The notes below the pieces were generated by a model. The model saw only the letters and a program-made list of their open reading frames with translations, had not been told where the DNA came from and made no database searches. Below, piece after piece: positions 17,890 through 25,542 of a DNA stretch of 64,000 nt. This stretch comes from Brevundimonas sp. Leaf363 (GTDB taxonomy: Bacteria > Pseudomonadota > Alphaproteobacteria > Caulobacterales > Caulobacteraceae), in contig NZ_LMPZ01000005.1 in assembly GCF_001424025.1 (NCBI RefSeq), positions 62,001 through 126,000 of the forward strand. The letters are read 5' to 3'. Position 1 is the stretch's first letter, and every line of letters starts with the position of its first letter. The position numbers and the translations under genes are program-made.

Positions 17890-20712
17890 ATGTCCGTCGC
17901 CCGATCCCGATCGCGCCTGCTGAACTCGACCGTCGCCGTTGCGACGGCGGGGGCGCTGGCGTTCGCGCCCCTGGCCTCGCTGGCCCAGGAGGGCGGCCGG
18001 GTCGCGGACCCCATCGTTATCCGCGTCGGTTCGACGGCCGAGTTCACCAAGGTCGAGTTCGCCGGCGTCATCGGCGCGCGCGCGCGGGTGCGGCGCGTCG
18101 GCCAACAGGTCGTGGTGCGCGTCGGCACGACGGCGGCGCCCGACGTTTCGCTGCTGAAGGTCAATCCGCCGCCGGGCGTCACCGAGGTCGAGACCCGCGC
18201 GGTCCAGGGCGGCACCGACATCATCCTGACGCTGGCCGAGGGGGCGGATGTCCGCAACGGCGCGGCCGACGGCTCGGTCTGGCTGAACCTCTATCCGACG
18301 AAGCCGGAAGGCGAGGCCCCGGCCACGCCGGCGGCGCCGGTCTCGGCCGTCACGCCGGTGGCGGCGCAGGTCTCGCCGGACAAGGCGGTGCTGACGTTCC
18401 GCTGGTCCACACCGGTGGGGGCGGCGGTGTTCCGGCGCGGCGGCGCGGTTTGGATCGTGTTCGACGCCGCCACCCGGTTCGACATGCAGAGCCGGGGTGC
18501 GCTCGGGCCTGCGGGCGAGGCGCGCTGGGCGACCGGACCGGACTACAGCGTGGTGCGCATCGACGCGCCGGAGAACATCTCGGTCACCGCCGTGGGCGAG
18601 GGGTCGAGCTGGACCGTCAGCCTGGGCGGGCCGACCGGCGCGGGCGGCGGCGTGGACGTCACGCGCGACGACGAGGGTCACCAGACGCTGGTGGCGCGCA
18701 TGGCCGGGGCGACGCGGGCCATCTGGCTGACCGACCCGATGTCGGGCGACCGCTTCGCGGCGGTCACGGCGCTGGGGCCGACCAAGGGGTACGCCAACCA
18801 GTTCCAGACCGTGGATCTGACCGTCCTGCCCAGCGCGCAAGGGCTGGCGGTCGAGAGCCGGGCCGACGACCTGACCATCGTCGCGGCCGGCGATCTGGTC
18901 ACCCTGTCGCGGCCGCGCGGCCTGATCCTGTCGCCGCCCTCGGCCGGTCTGGAGGCGGGCGACGACGCCGGCGACGCGCCTCGCAAGGCGGCGCACGCGG
19001 CTCTGATCCTGGACGACTGGGCCAAGACGCCCGAGCACGGCTTCAGCGCGCGCTACCGCGACCTGCAGGACAAGGCGGCCGAGGAGCAGATGCGCGCCGG
19101 CGACGATCCGCGCGCGCCGATCGAGGCCCGGATGGCGCTGGCCCGCTTCCTGGTCGGATCGGGCTTGGGGTACGAGGCGGTGGGCGTCCTGAACGCCATG
19201 GCCGTCAAGACGCCGTCCCTGCTGGGCGAGCCGGAGCTGCGCGGCCTGCGCGGGGTCGCCCGCGCCCAGGTCGGCCGCTATGACGAGGCTCAGGTCGATT
19301 TCTCGGCCGCGACCATCACCGACGATCCGGCGACGCAGGTCTGGCTGGGGTATCTGGCGACCCAGCATGGCGACTGGGAGGCGGCGCGCCGCGCCTTCAC
19401 CGCCGGCGCCGGCGTCATCGACCAGTTTCCGACGTCGTGGCGCGCCCGCTTCGGCGCCGCCCACGCCATGGCCGCCATCGAGACCGGCGATCTGGACGCG
19501 GCGCGGGCGCTGCTGGCCTACAGCTTCAGCCAGAACGCCTCGGCCCCCGACCAGCTGGAGGCGCGGCTGGTGCAGGCCCGCCTGTTCGAACTGGAAGGCC
19601 AGGGCGACCGGGCGCTGGCGGTCTATACGGCCGTCGGCCGCGCCCCGCTGGACGGCATCGCCACGCCGGCCAAGCTGGCCGTCGTGCGCATGAAGCTGGC
19701 TCGCCAGGCGATGAAGCCGGATGAGGCGGCGGCGCAGCTGGAAAGCCTGAAGTGGCGCTGGCGCGGCGACGCGACCGAGCTGACGGTGATCCGCACCCTG
19801 GGCAGCCTCTATCTGTCCCAGGGCCGATACCGCGAGGCGCTGGAGACGCTGCGCGGCGCCGGCAAGCGGATGGCCGACCTGCCGGGGGCGGCGGATCTGC
19901 AGGCCGATCTGGCCAACGCCTTCCGCGCCCTGTTCCTGGAAGGCGCGGCCGACGGGCTGCAGCCGGTGCAGGCGCTGGCGCTGTTCTTCGACTTCCGCGA
20001 CCTGACGCCGCTGGGCGCCGACGGCGACGAGATGGTGCGGCGTCTGGCGCGCCGCCTGATCGACGTCGACCTGCTGACCCAAGCGGCCGAGCTGCTGAAA
20101 TATCAGGTCGACAGCCGGCTGGACGGCGTCGCCAAGGCGCAGGTCGCGACCGACCTGGCCACCGTCTATCTAATGAACCGCCAGCCGGAGCAGGCGCTGC
20201 AGACCATCTGGGCGTCGCGCACCACCCTGCTGCCGACGGCGCTGAATACCGAGCGACGCGCGCTGGAGGCGAGGGCGCTGTATGACCTCGGCCGCTTCGA
20301 CCATGCGCTGGAGGTGCTGGACCGTGACCAGTCGCCCGAGGCTCGCGCCGTGCGCGCGGAGATCGCCTGGAAGCAGGCGAAGTGGGCCGACGCAGGCGCC
20401 CTGTACGAAGGCCTGCTGGGCGACCGCTGGAAGACGCCGGGCACGCCGCTGGCGCCCGAGGAGGAGGTTCGGCTGATCCGCGCCGGAGTGGGCTGGTCGC
20501 TGGCTCACGACGACGTGGCGCTGGCCCGCCTGTCGCGCGCCTACGCCCCGCTGGTGCAGACGGCGCGGCGCAAGGACGCCCTGCGCATCGCCCTGGCCGA
20601 CCAGATCGACAGCCCCGGCACCGTCGCCTCGGTCACCGCCCAGGCCGACGCCTTCACCGGCTGGGTCGCTGCGATGAAGACCCAGTTCCGGCAAGAGACG
20701 GCGAAGCCGTAG
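17890..20712 (+). CDS. Large exported tetratricopeptide-repeat protein
   Basis: 940-residue exported protein. I prefer the ATG at 17890 because MSVARSRSRLLNSTVAVAT begins a good signal peptide ending near LASLAQ; the ATG at 17869 adds seven residues. Residues 40-160 form a beta-rich region (IVIRVGSTAEFTKVEF and similar strands) reminiscent of AMIN-type domains; after about residue 430, repeated Ala-rich helix pairs fit TPR or Sel1-like repeats to the end. No enzyme motif seen. It lies upstream of HU and the fliOP/flgBC flagellar genes, with TTAA tetrads in its promoter, so a flagellar or polar envelope role is possible but only by context. Confidence 0.75.
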   Translation: MSVARSRSRLLNSTVAVATAGALAFAPLASLAQEGGRVADPIVIRVGSTAEFTKVEFAGVIGARARVRRVGQQVVVRVGTTAAPDVSLLKVNPPPGVTEVETRAVQGGTDIILTLAEGADVRNGAADGSVWLNLYPTKPEGEAPATPAAPVSAVTPVAAQVSPDKAVLTFRWSTPVGAAVFRRGGAVWIVFDAATRFDMQSRGALGPAGEARWATGPDYSVVRIDAPENISVTAVGEGSSWTVSLGGPTGAGGGVDVTRDDEGHQTLVARMAGATRAIWLTDPMSGDRFAAVTALGPTKGYANQFQTVDLTVLPSAQGLAVESRADDLTIVAAGDLVTLSRPRGLILSPPSAGLEAGDDAGDAPRKAAHAALILDDWAKTPEHGFSARYRDLQDKAAEEQMRAGDDPRAPIEARMALARFLVGSGLGYEAVGVLNAMAVKTPSLLGEPELRGLRGVARAQVGRYDEAQVDFSAATITDDPATQVWLGYLATQHGDWEAARRAFTAGAGVIDQFPTSWRARFGAAHAMAAIETGDLDAARALLAYSFSQNASAPDQLEARLVQARLFELEGQGDRALAVYTAVGRAPLDGIATPAKLAVVRMKLARQAMKPDEAAAQLESLKWRWRGDATELTVIRTLGSLYLSQGRYREALETLRGAGKRMADLPGAADLQADLANAFRALFLEGAADGLQPVQALALFFDFRDLTPLGADGDEMVRRLARRLIDVDLLTQAAELLKYQVDSRLDGVAKAQVATDLATVYLMNRQPEQALQTIWASRTTLLPTALNTERRALEARALYDLGRFDHALEVLDRDQSPEARAVRAEIAWKQAKWADAGALYEGLLGDRWKTPGTPLAPEEEVRLIRAGVGWSLAHDDVALARLSRAYAPLVQTARRKDALRIALADQIDSPGTVASVTAQADAFTGWVAAMKTQFRQETAKP

Positions 20713-20720
20713 AGGCCTTC

Positions 20721-20880
20721 GATCCTCCACCGTGAAGCGCAGCGAAACGGGGGAGGGGGACCGCGCGAAGCGTGGTGGAGGGGGCGAGGGCATCCGCGCC
20801 ATCTCAATTCAGCGCTCAACCCAGCCTTCGCCCCCTCCACCACTTCGTGGTCCCCCTCCCCCGCTGCGCGGTGGAGGATC
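20721..20880. repeat. Long palindromic intergenic repeat, copy C
   Basis: 160-base inverted repeat: left end GATCCTCCACCG with GGGGGAGGGGGACC and GTGGAGGGGGCGA blocks, all repeated in inverted order at the right end. Inner loop about 35 bases. It is related in composition to copies A, B and D but of a distinct sequence subtype. Fills the gap between the TPR gene and the HU terminator. Confidence 0.8.
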
Positions 20881-20888
20881 TTGAAACG

Positions 20889-20932
20889 CAAAACGGGCGG
20901 GACCGCGCTGCGCGATCCCGCCCGTCTGTTTC
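20889..20932 (-). terminator. Terminator of the HU gene
   Basis: GGGCGGGACCGCG and CGCGATCCCGCCC form near-perfect arms; on the minus strand the stem is followed by TTTTGCG. Confidence 0.75.
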
Positions 20933-20966
20933 AGTCCGTCAGCCGGCGCGTGGCCGGCGGAGCGGC

Positions 20967-21245
20967 TTAGCCGTTGACGGCGTCCTTCAGGGGCTTGGAG
21001 ACCCGGAAGCGGACGGCCTTGGAGGCGGCGATCTTGATGGTCGCGCCGGTGGCCGGGTTGCGGCCTTCGCGAGCGGCGCGGGCGGCGGTGTCGAACACGC
21101 CCAGGTTGGAGATGCGGACGTCGCCGCCCGACTTCAGGCTGGCGTGGATCTGCTCGACCAGCGAGGTCAGAACGCGGCCGGCGTCAGCTTGGCTGACGTT
21201 GGCGTCCTTGGCGACGGCGGCGATGAGTTCGGCTTGAGTGGTCAT
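20967..21245 (-). CDS. HU-family DNA-binding protein
   Basis: 92-residue nucleoid protein. It starts MTTQAELIAAVAKDANVSQADAG at ATG 21245 and carries the HU/IHF signature FDTAARAAREGRNPATGATIKI (about residues 51-72), with the Pro-containing arm RNPATG that intercalates DNA. A reading frame continues 55 codons upstream but lacks conservation. HU bends DNA and shapes the nucleoid. Single-gene unit with its own terminator, between the TPR gene and fliP. Whether it is HU-alpha or HU-beta like cannot be stated. Confidence 0.95.
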   Translation of the reverse strand: MTTQAELIAAVAKDANVSQADAGRVLTSLVEQIHASLKSGGDVRISNLGVFDTAARAAREGRNPATGATIKIAASKAVRFRVSKPLKDAVNG

Positions 21246-21361
21246 ATGGGTCGTTTCCCGTAAGCCGCCCGATGATTCCCGGGCGAAGACCGGCGGATCA
21301 ACACGCTTTTCTGGGGACTTGGCAAGCGACTTTGGCCCGCAAACCCCCACCGCTTGGGGAT

Positions 21362-22291
21362 TCAGCCCGTACCGGAGGCTCTCTGGAAGCTCTCGACCAG
21401 GCTTCCGCACACCAGCCGCCAGCCATCCACCAGCACGAAAAAGATCAGCTTGAAGGGCAGGGAGACGACCACCGGCGGCAGCATCATCATACCCATGGAC
21501 ATCAGCACGCTGGCCACCACCAGATCGATCACAAGAAACGGAACGAAAAGAAGAAATCCGATTTCAAAGGCCCGCTTCAACTCGCTGATCATGAAGGCCG
21601 GAGTGACCACCCGGATGGGCAGGTCCTGCAGTTCCGTGCCGGCCTCGACTTGGGACAATCGGGTGAAGAGTGCGAGGTCGGATCGATCCACCTGAGCGAG
21701 CATGAAGGTTTTCACCGGCTCGGACGCCGCATCGAACGCCTGGGGCAGCTCCATCTGCTGATCCATCAGGGGGCGGATGCCCGAATCATAGGCGTCCTGC
21801 CAGGTCGGGGCCATGACGATGGCGCTGAGGAACAGGGCCAGGGAGACCAGAACGGCGTTCGGCGGCGAGGCTGTCAGGCCCAGCGCGGTCCGCAGCAGCG
21901 ACAGCACGACGACGATGCGCACGAAGCTGGTGGTCATGATGACGATGGACGGCGCCAGCGACAGAACGGTCATCAGGCCGACCAGCTGGACCACACGCTC
22001 GGTCAGGCCGGCGCCGGTGCCCAGATCGACGTTGATGGCCGATCCGGTCGCGGCGGCCTGCGCCGCCTCCTGCGCCAGGGCGCCGATGGGCCAGAGCAGA
22101 CAGGCCAGGGTGGTGAACAGCGACAGCCAGGCGGCGCGCTTGAGTTCGGCGCCGGTGGGGGTCGACCACAGCTTCTCCCTCCCCGTCCCGGGGAGGGCGG
22201 GCCGCGCAGCGGCCGGGTGGGGACGGCCCGGCCGGGCATCTACAGCGCTCGCCTTGCGAGGCCGCCCCCACCCCGACGCCTTCGGCGTCAT
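21362..22291 (-). CDS. fliP: Flagellar export-gate protein FliP, with uncertain start inside a repeat
   Basis: FliP forms, with FliQ and FliR, the export gate of the flagellar type III system in the inner membrane. The core is clear: VVQLVGLMTVLSLAPSIVIM, SFVRIVVVLSLLRTALG, ELKRAFEIGFLLFVPFLVID and a C-terminal MMMLPPVVVSLPFKLIFF. Upstream of the signal-like segment AAWLSLFTTLACLLWPIGALAQ there is no ATG, GTG or TTG until the ATG at 22291, which lies in palindromic repeat D. That start gives 309 residues with about 40 repeat-derived ones. The alternative is a CTG at 22171 with an ideal GGGAGGGAGAAG site, giving 269 residues, closer to the family norm. Downstream of fliO; same operon. Confidence 0.9.
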   Translation of the reverse strand: MTPKASGWGRPRKASAVDARPGRPHPAAARPALPGTGREKLWSTPTGAELKRAAWLSLFTTLACLLWPIGALAQEAAQAAATGSAINVDLGTGAGLTERVVQLVGLMTVLSLAPSIVIMTTSFVRIVVVLSLLRTALGLTASPPNAVLVSLALFLSAIVMAPTWQDAYDSGIRPLMDQQMELPQAFDAASEPVKTFMLAQVDRSDLALFTRLSQVEAGTELQDLPIRVVTPAFMISELKRAFEIGFLLFVPFLVIDLVVASVLMSMGMMMLPPVVVSLPFKLIFFVLVDGWRLVCGSLVESFQRASGTG

Positions 22292-22316
22292 CCCTCCCCG
22301 GGACGGGCAGGGAGAA
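22174..22316. repeat. Dispersed palindromic repeat, copy D, in the fliO-fliP junction
   Basis: 143-base inverted repeat whose outer 25-base arms differ by one base (TTCTCCCTCCCCGTCCC against TTCTCCCTGCCCGTCCC, both then GGGGAGGG). Inner modules are the GCCGCGCAGCGGC hairpin and the CCCCACCCCGACGCC-TTCGGCGTC block shared with A and B. It sits within the fliO-fliP transcript and stays open in the fliP frame. Confidence 0.88.
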
Positions 22317-22329
22317 GCGTCGCGCTGGC

Positions 22330-22599
22330 TCACGTCCGCACCTGCCGCGGCTCGATCAATTCGCGCCCTTCGCCCAGCAGCAGCAGCCGCTCCTCGTCGT
22401 CGATCCGCACCAGGACCAGACGCCGCGCGGGGTCCAGCACCAGGGTTTCGACCACGGTCAGACGGCGCTCGCCCCGATCCGCCTGCAGGCGCGCCATCAG
22501 CTGGGGCGCATAGCGGCGCGCGGCCCAGGCGCACAGGCCGATGATGCCCAGCACGAAGGCCAGGCCGAAGATCGCGCGCGCCAGGTCGAGGAAGTTCAT
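22330..22599 (-). CDS. fliO: Flagellar assembly protein FliO
   Basis: 89-residue FliO, a membrane scaffold that helps FliP assemble into the export gate. One transmembrane helix at residues 5-27 (LARAIFGLAFVLGIIGLCAWAA), then a short cytoplasmic domain with LTVVETLVLDPARRLVLVRIDDEERLLL, the usual FliO/MopB pattern of short beta strands. Start ATG at 22599 is only 22 bases from a CtrA-like TTAACC, so the transcript may be leaderless. Ends 39 bases before the ATG-type fliP start, with repeat D between the two. Divergent from flgB. Confidence 0.9.
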   Translation of the reverse strand: MNFLDLARAIFGLAFVLGIIGLCAWAARRYAPQLMARLQADRGERRLTVVETLVLDPARRLVLVRIDDEERLLLLGEGRELIEPRQVRT

Positions 22600-22621
22600 G
22601 GCGCCCAGCGTTGACCATCGT

Positions 22622-22638
22622 GGTTAACGCCGCGTTGA
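22622..22638 (-). promoter_or_regulatory. CtrA-like box facing fliO
   Basis: Minus strand reads TCAA-CGCGGCG-TTAACC, one base off the TTAA-N7-TTAA consensus for the cell-cycle regulator CtrA. It is 22 bases before the fliO ATG. Confidence 0.6.
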
Positions 22639-22639
22639 G

Positions 22640-22678
22640 ATAACCCCCCGTTAACCACGCAGGCGGCATTTTCTGCCG
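22640..22678 (+). promoter_or_regulatory. CtrA-like box and conserved flagellar promoter element before flgB
   Basis: ATAA-CCCCCCG-TTAACC, then A, seven bases, and GGCATTTTCTGCCG. The same layout, TTAACCA-N7-GGCATTTTCTGCCG, is found before fliQ. The ATG of flgB is 37 bases downstream of the element. Confidence 0.75.
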
Positions 22679-22714
22679 TGTCAGGCGCGATCCGCGCGCC
22701 CGCGAGGACCGATC

Positions 22715-23122
22715 ATGTCGATCGCCGATCTTCCGCTGCTGTCGCAGATCAAGGGCCGCCTCGGCTGGCTGGACGAGCGTCAGCGCGTCATCGCCCAGAA
22801 CGTCGCCAACGCCGACACGCCCGGATACGTCGCCCGCGACATCAACCAGCCGACCGACTTCGCCGCCGCCCTGAACGGCGGGGGCGGCGGGCTGCAGATG
22901 ACCCGCACCAGCGCCAGCCACATCGCGCCGTCCGGCCCCCAGGCCCGCTTCACCAGCGTGAAGGCCCCGGATTCGGAGACCACGCTGGACGGCAACTCCG
23001 TCGTCGTCGAGGAGCAGATGCTGAAGATGGCCGAGAGCCGCATGGCCTATGACGCCGCCATCGGCTTCTACCAGAAGAGCCTGTCGATGATCCGCATGGC
23101 CGCCCGGGCTCCCGGCCGGTGA
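22715..23122 (+). CDS. flgB: Flagellar basal-body proximal rod protein FlgB
   Basis: 135-residue rod protein, exported without a signal peptide by the flagellar type III system. It carries the FlgB/C signature near its N-terminus: RQRVIAQNVANADTPGYVARDI (residues 22-43), and a C-terminal amphipathic helix (MAYDAAIGFYQKSLSMIRMA) that pairs with the N-terminal one in the assembled rod. Length matches the family. First gene of flgB-flgC-fliE, controlled by the element at 22640-22678, and divergent from fliOP. Confidence 0.95.
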   Translation: MSIADLPLLSQIKGRLGWLDERQRVIAQNVANADTPGYVARDINQPTDFAAALNGGGGGLQMTRTSASHIAPSGPQARFTSVKAPDSETTLDGNSVVVEEQMLKMAESRMAYDAAIGFYQKSLSMIRMAARAPGR

Positions 23123-23136
23123 TGGAGCGCTAGGCC

Positions 23137-23556
23137 ATGTCCGATCCGATCCCGCCCAGAAATCCGGCCATGGCCGTCGCCGCCACCGCCCTGCGCGCCC
23201 AGCAGTCGCGCATGCGGATCATCGCCGAGAACATCGCCAACGCCCAGTCGACCGCCGATACGGCCGGCGGCGCGCCCTATCGTCGTCAGATGCCGATCTT
23301 CCAGTCGCAGGAGGTGGACGGCGCCACGGGGGTGGCCCTGGCCGAGGTGCGGCCCGACCAGGCGCCGTTCCGCATGGAATACGACCCATCCCATCCGGCG
23401 GCGAATGCCCAGGGCTATGTTCAGCGGCCCAACGTCGACACCCTGGTCGAGGCGATGGACATGCGCGAGGCGCAGCGCGCCTATGAGGCCAACCTGAACG
23501 TGATCGAGACGGCGCGCGCGATGGAGCAGCGCACCCTCGACCTGCTGAAGCGATAG
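23137..23556 (+). CDS. flgC: Flagellar basal-body proximal rod protein FlgC
   Basis: 139-residue rod protein. The signature LRAQQSRMRIIAENIANAQS at residues 17-36 and the C-terminal segment YEANLNVIETARAMEQRTLDLLK are typical of FlgC, as is the central VQRPNVDTLVEAMDMREAQR motif. Fourteen bases after flgB, so the same operon. FlgC stacks with FlgB and FliE at the base of the rod, in the periplasm. Confidence 0.95.
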   Translation: MSDPIPPRNPAMAVAATALRAQQSRMRIIAENIANAQSTADTAGGAPYRRQMPIFQSQEVDGATGVALAEVRPDQAPFRMEYDPSHPAANAQGYVQRPNVDTLVEAMDMREAQRAYEANLNVIETARAMEQRTLDLLKR

Positions 23557-23569
23557 GGGAGGCTAGGCC

Positions 23570-23878
23570 ATGAACCCGATGATGGCGGCCCGCGCGTATC
23601 AGGCGGTTCAGGGCGGATCAGGCCTGCCCAGCCCCACCGGCGGCGCCGGCCAGGTCCAGGGCGCGGGCTTCGGGGACATCCTGCAGAACGTCATGGGCGA
23701 CATGACCCAGGCGTCCAAGGCGGCCGAAACCCAGATGACCAGCGCCGTCCAGGGCCAGGGCAGCCTGATCGACGTGGTCACGGCGGTGTCCTCGGCCGAG
23801 GCGTCGCTGGAAACCGTCATGGCCGTCCGCGACCAGGTCATCGCGGCCTATCAGGAAATCATGCGGATGCCGATCTGA
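23570..23878 (+). CDS. fliE: Flagellar hook-basal body protein FliE
   Basis: 102-residue FliE, the junction between the MS ring/export gate and the rod. The C-terminal half ([21 protein letters not shown] then [18 protein letters not shown]) is the conserved FliE region, ending in MRMPI; the N-terminal half is Gly/Gln-rich. Thirteen bases after flgC. FliE is the first rod protein exported through FliP/Q/R and is needed for rod assembly. Confidence 0.95.
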   Translation: MNPMMAARAYQAVQGGSGLPSPTGGAGQVQGAGFGDILQNVMGDMTQASKAAETQMTSAVQGQGSLIDVVTAVSSAEASLETVMAVRDQVIAAYQEIMRMPI

Positions 23879-23928
23879 CGGAACAGGGCGTGGCTCGGCC
23901 GGTTCAGAGAGAACCGAAGGAGGCGTTC

Positions 23929-24309
23929 ATGCTCAAGGATTTCGACGCCGTCGCCATCATCGCCGTCAGCGACACCGAGCGTGCCCGCGTCTTCTACACC
24001 GACGTTCTGGGCCTGGATGCGCCCGAGGACGGCCCCGGCGGGTCGCTGGCATTCAAGACGGGCGGCGTCACGCTGCTGGTCTATCCGTCCGAGTTCGCCG
24101 GCACGAACAAGGCCAACGCCGTGGTCTTCGGCGTCGAAGGGATCGAGGCCATCGTCGCCGCCCTTCAGGCCAAGGGCGCCGCGTTCGCCACCTATCCCGC
24201 GATGGGCATGACGATGGACGGGCCGATCCACGTCTCGGGGGAGGTCAAACTGGTCTGGGTCAAGGACCCGGACGGCAATCTGATCCATCTGAACCAGGGC
24301 ATGGGCTAA
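23929..24309 (+). CDS. VOC-family (glyoxalase-like) protein
   Basis: 126-residue vicinal-oxygen-chelate protein. I chose the ATG at 23929 because it follows GAAGGAGG at a normal distance; an upstream ATG at 23890 only adds MARPVQREPKEAF. The fold is two beta-alpha-beta-beta-beta halves: AVIIAVSDTERARVFYTDVLGL at 5-27 and a C-terminal half ending VKLVWVKDPDGNLIHLNQ. Metal-ligand-like E and D residues are present, but the enzyme class (glyoxalase, dioxygenase or resistance protein) cannot be read. Fifty bases after fliE; probably co-transcribed but unrelated. Its stop codon interleaves with that of the convergent acyltransferase. Confidence 0.85.
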   Translation: MLKDFDAVAIIAVSDTERARVFYTDVLGLDAPEDGPGGSLAFKTGGVTLLVYPSEFAGTNKANAVVFGVEGIEAIVAALQAKGAAFATYPAMGMTMDGPIHVSGEVKLVWVKDPDGNLIHLNQGMG

Positions 24310-25457
24310 CCTTCCAGCGACACGACCGGGCCGATCCGCGACGGCTGGCGTCCGTTGCGCTTGAACCAGGCGCGGATGTGGTTCTGCAGCGGGTTGTCGA
24401 TCAGATAGTGGAAGGCGAAGGCGGCCACGAAGGCGGCCATGACGCCCATGCCCCATATAACCCACTGCACCGGCGCCGACAGATTGAAGCGCACAATCAG
24501 GGCCTCGGCGCCGGCGAACCAGATGATGCGCGTGACCTCGTTGGTGATGAACATCGAAAAGCTGACCATCGCCGCCTGTTCGATCCAGCGGTTGGGCTTG
24601 GTCACCGGAATGGCGCCGGCCGCCAGGATGATCAGGCTGATTAGGGTCAGGGCGATCAGCGCATGCTTGTCGTGCAGTTCGACCAGCAGCAGTGCGGCCG
24701 CCGCGAGCATGCCGGTCCAGCCCGCCAGCTTAGGATTGATCCACACCGTCTGGGCGAACCAGGCCAGGCACATGCCCAGGAAGAACAGCGGCAGAGCGCG
24801 GAAGAAGCCGTACTGCATGGGCATCTGGTAGACGGGGAAGTCCAGCAGCATCCAGCACAGCTGATTGGCCAGCAGATAGACGCCGATCCCCAGCAGCAGC
24901 GCATTCCAGGCGCTCAGCCGGGTCAGGGCGCGCAGGATCCACGGGAATGCCAGGTAGCAGCCGATCAGGGCGGAGATCGACCAGCTGGGCGCGTTCCAGC
25001 CCAGGCCGCCGTGGATGCCGAACGCCTGGACCAGCGCCAGCTGGGCCGGCAGCTGATCCCAGGCGAACCATTCCGGATTGCTGGGCGACACGCCGACCGC
25101 GGCCGCCAGGACGATGGCGACGACCAGCACCCAGCCCATCATCAGGTGCGCCGGCCAGACACGCAGCAGCCGCTTCAGCACAAAGTCGCCGGGCGACATC
25201 CGACCGTTCCCGACCGCGCCGCCATAGACCCGCATCAGCACATAGCCGCTGTCGATCAGGAAGAAGTTGGTCAGCAGAAATCCGGCGCGCTCGAAGATCG
25301 GATTGACGATCTCGGCCAGCGGATGGGGGCCATAGGCCTGGAAGTGATGCAGGATGATCAGACCGGCGACGATGAAGCGCAGCGCGTCCAGCCAGCCGCC
25401 GCGCGCGATGGGCGGCGTTTCCCGCCGACCGATGATCTGTGACCAAGCCTGTGTCAT
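24306..25457 (-). CDS. Acyltransferase-3 family membrane protein
   Basis: 383-residue integral membrane acyltransferase of the AT3 (OafA/NodX) family. It opens with LDALRFIVAGLIILHHFQAYG, where the HH pair in helix 1 is the usual catalytic region, followed by about ten hydrophobic segments and RLLRVWPAHL, the conserved RxxR-type motif. A second landmark is the APSWSISALIGCYLAFPWIL segment. Members add acetyl or other acyl groups to surface sugars or lipids. No sugar genes adjoin it, so the substrate is unknown. It overlaps the VOC gene at the stop codons (CTAA at 24306-24309). Confidence 0.9.
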   Translation of the reverse strand: MTQAWSQIIGRRETPPIARGGWLDALRFIVAGLIILHHFQAYGPHPLAEIVNPIFERAGFLLTNFFLIDSGYVLMRVYGGAVGNGRMSPGDFVLKRLLRVWPAHLMMGWVLVVAIVLAAAVGVSPSNPEWFAWDQLPAQLALVQAFGIHGGLGWNAPSWSISALIGCYLAFPWILRALTRLSAWNALLLGIGVYLLANQLCWMLLDFPVYQMPMQYGFFRALPLFFLGMCLAWFAQTVWINPKLAGWTGMLAAAALLLVELHDKHALIALTLISLIILAAGAIPVTKPNRWIEQAAMVSFSMFITNEVTRIIWFAGAEALIVRFNLSAPVQWVIWGMGVMAAFVAAFAFHYLIDNPLQNHIRAWFKRNGRQPSRIGPVVSLEG

Positions 25458-25542
25458 TTTGCACCACGTCGAGATGACTCAAGGCGTGCGCCGCAAGATC
25501 AGGTCCGTTCGGTGATCGGCGGTAATGTGTCGAAGCGGCGTG

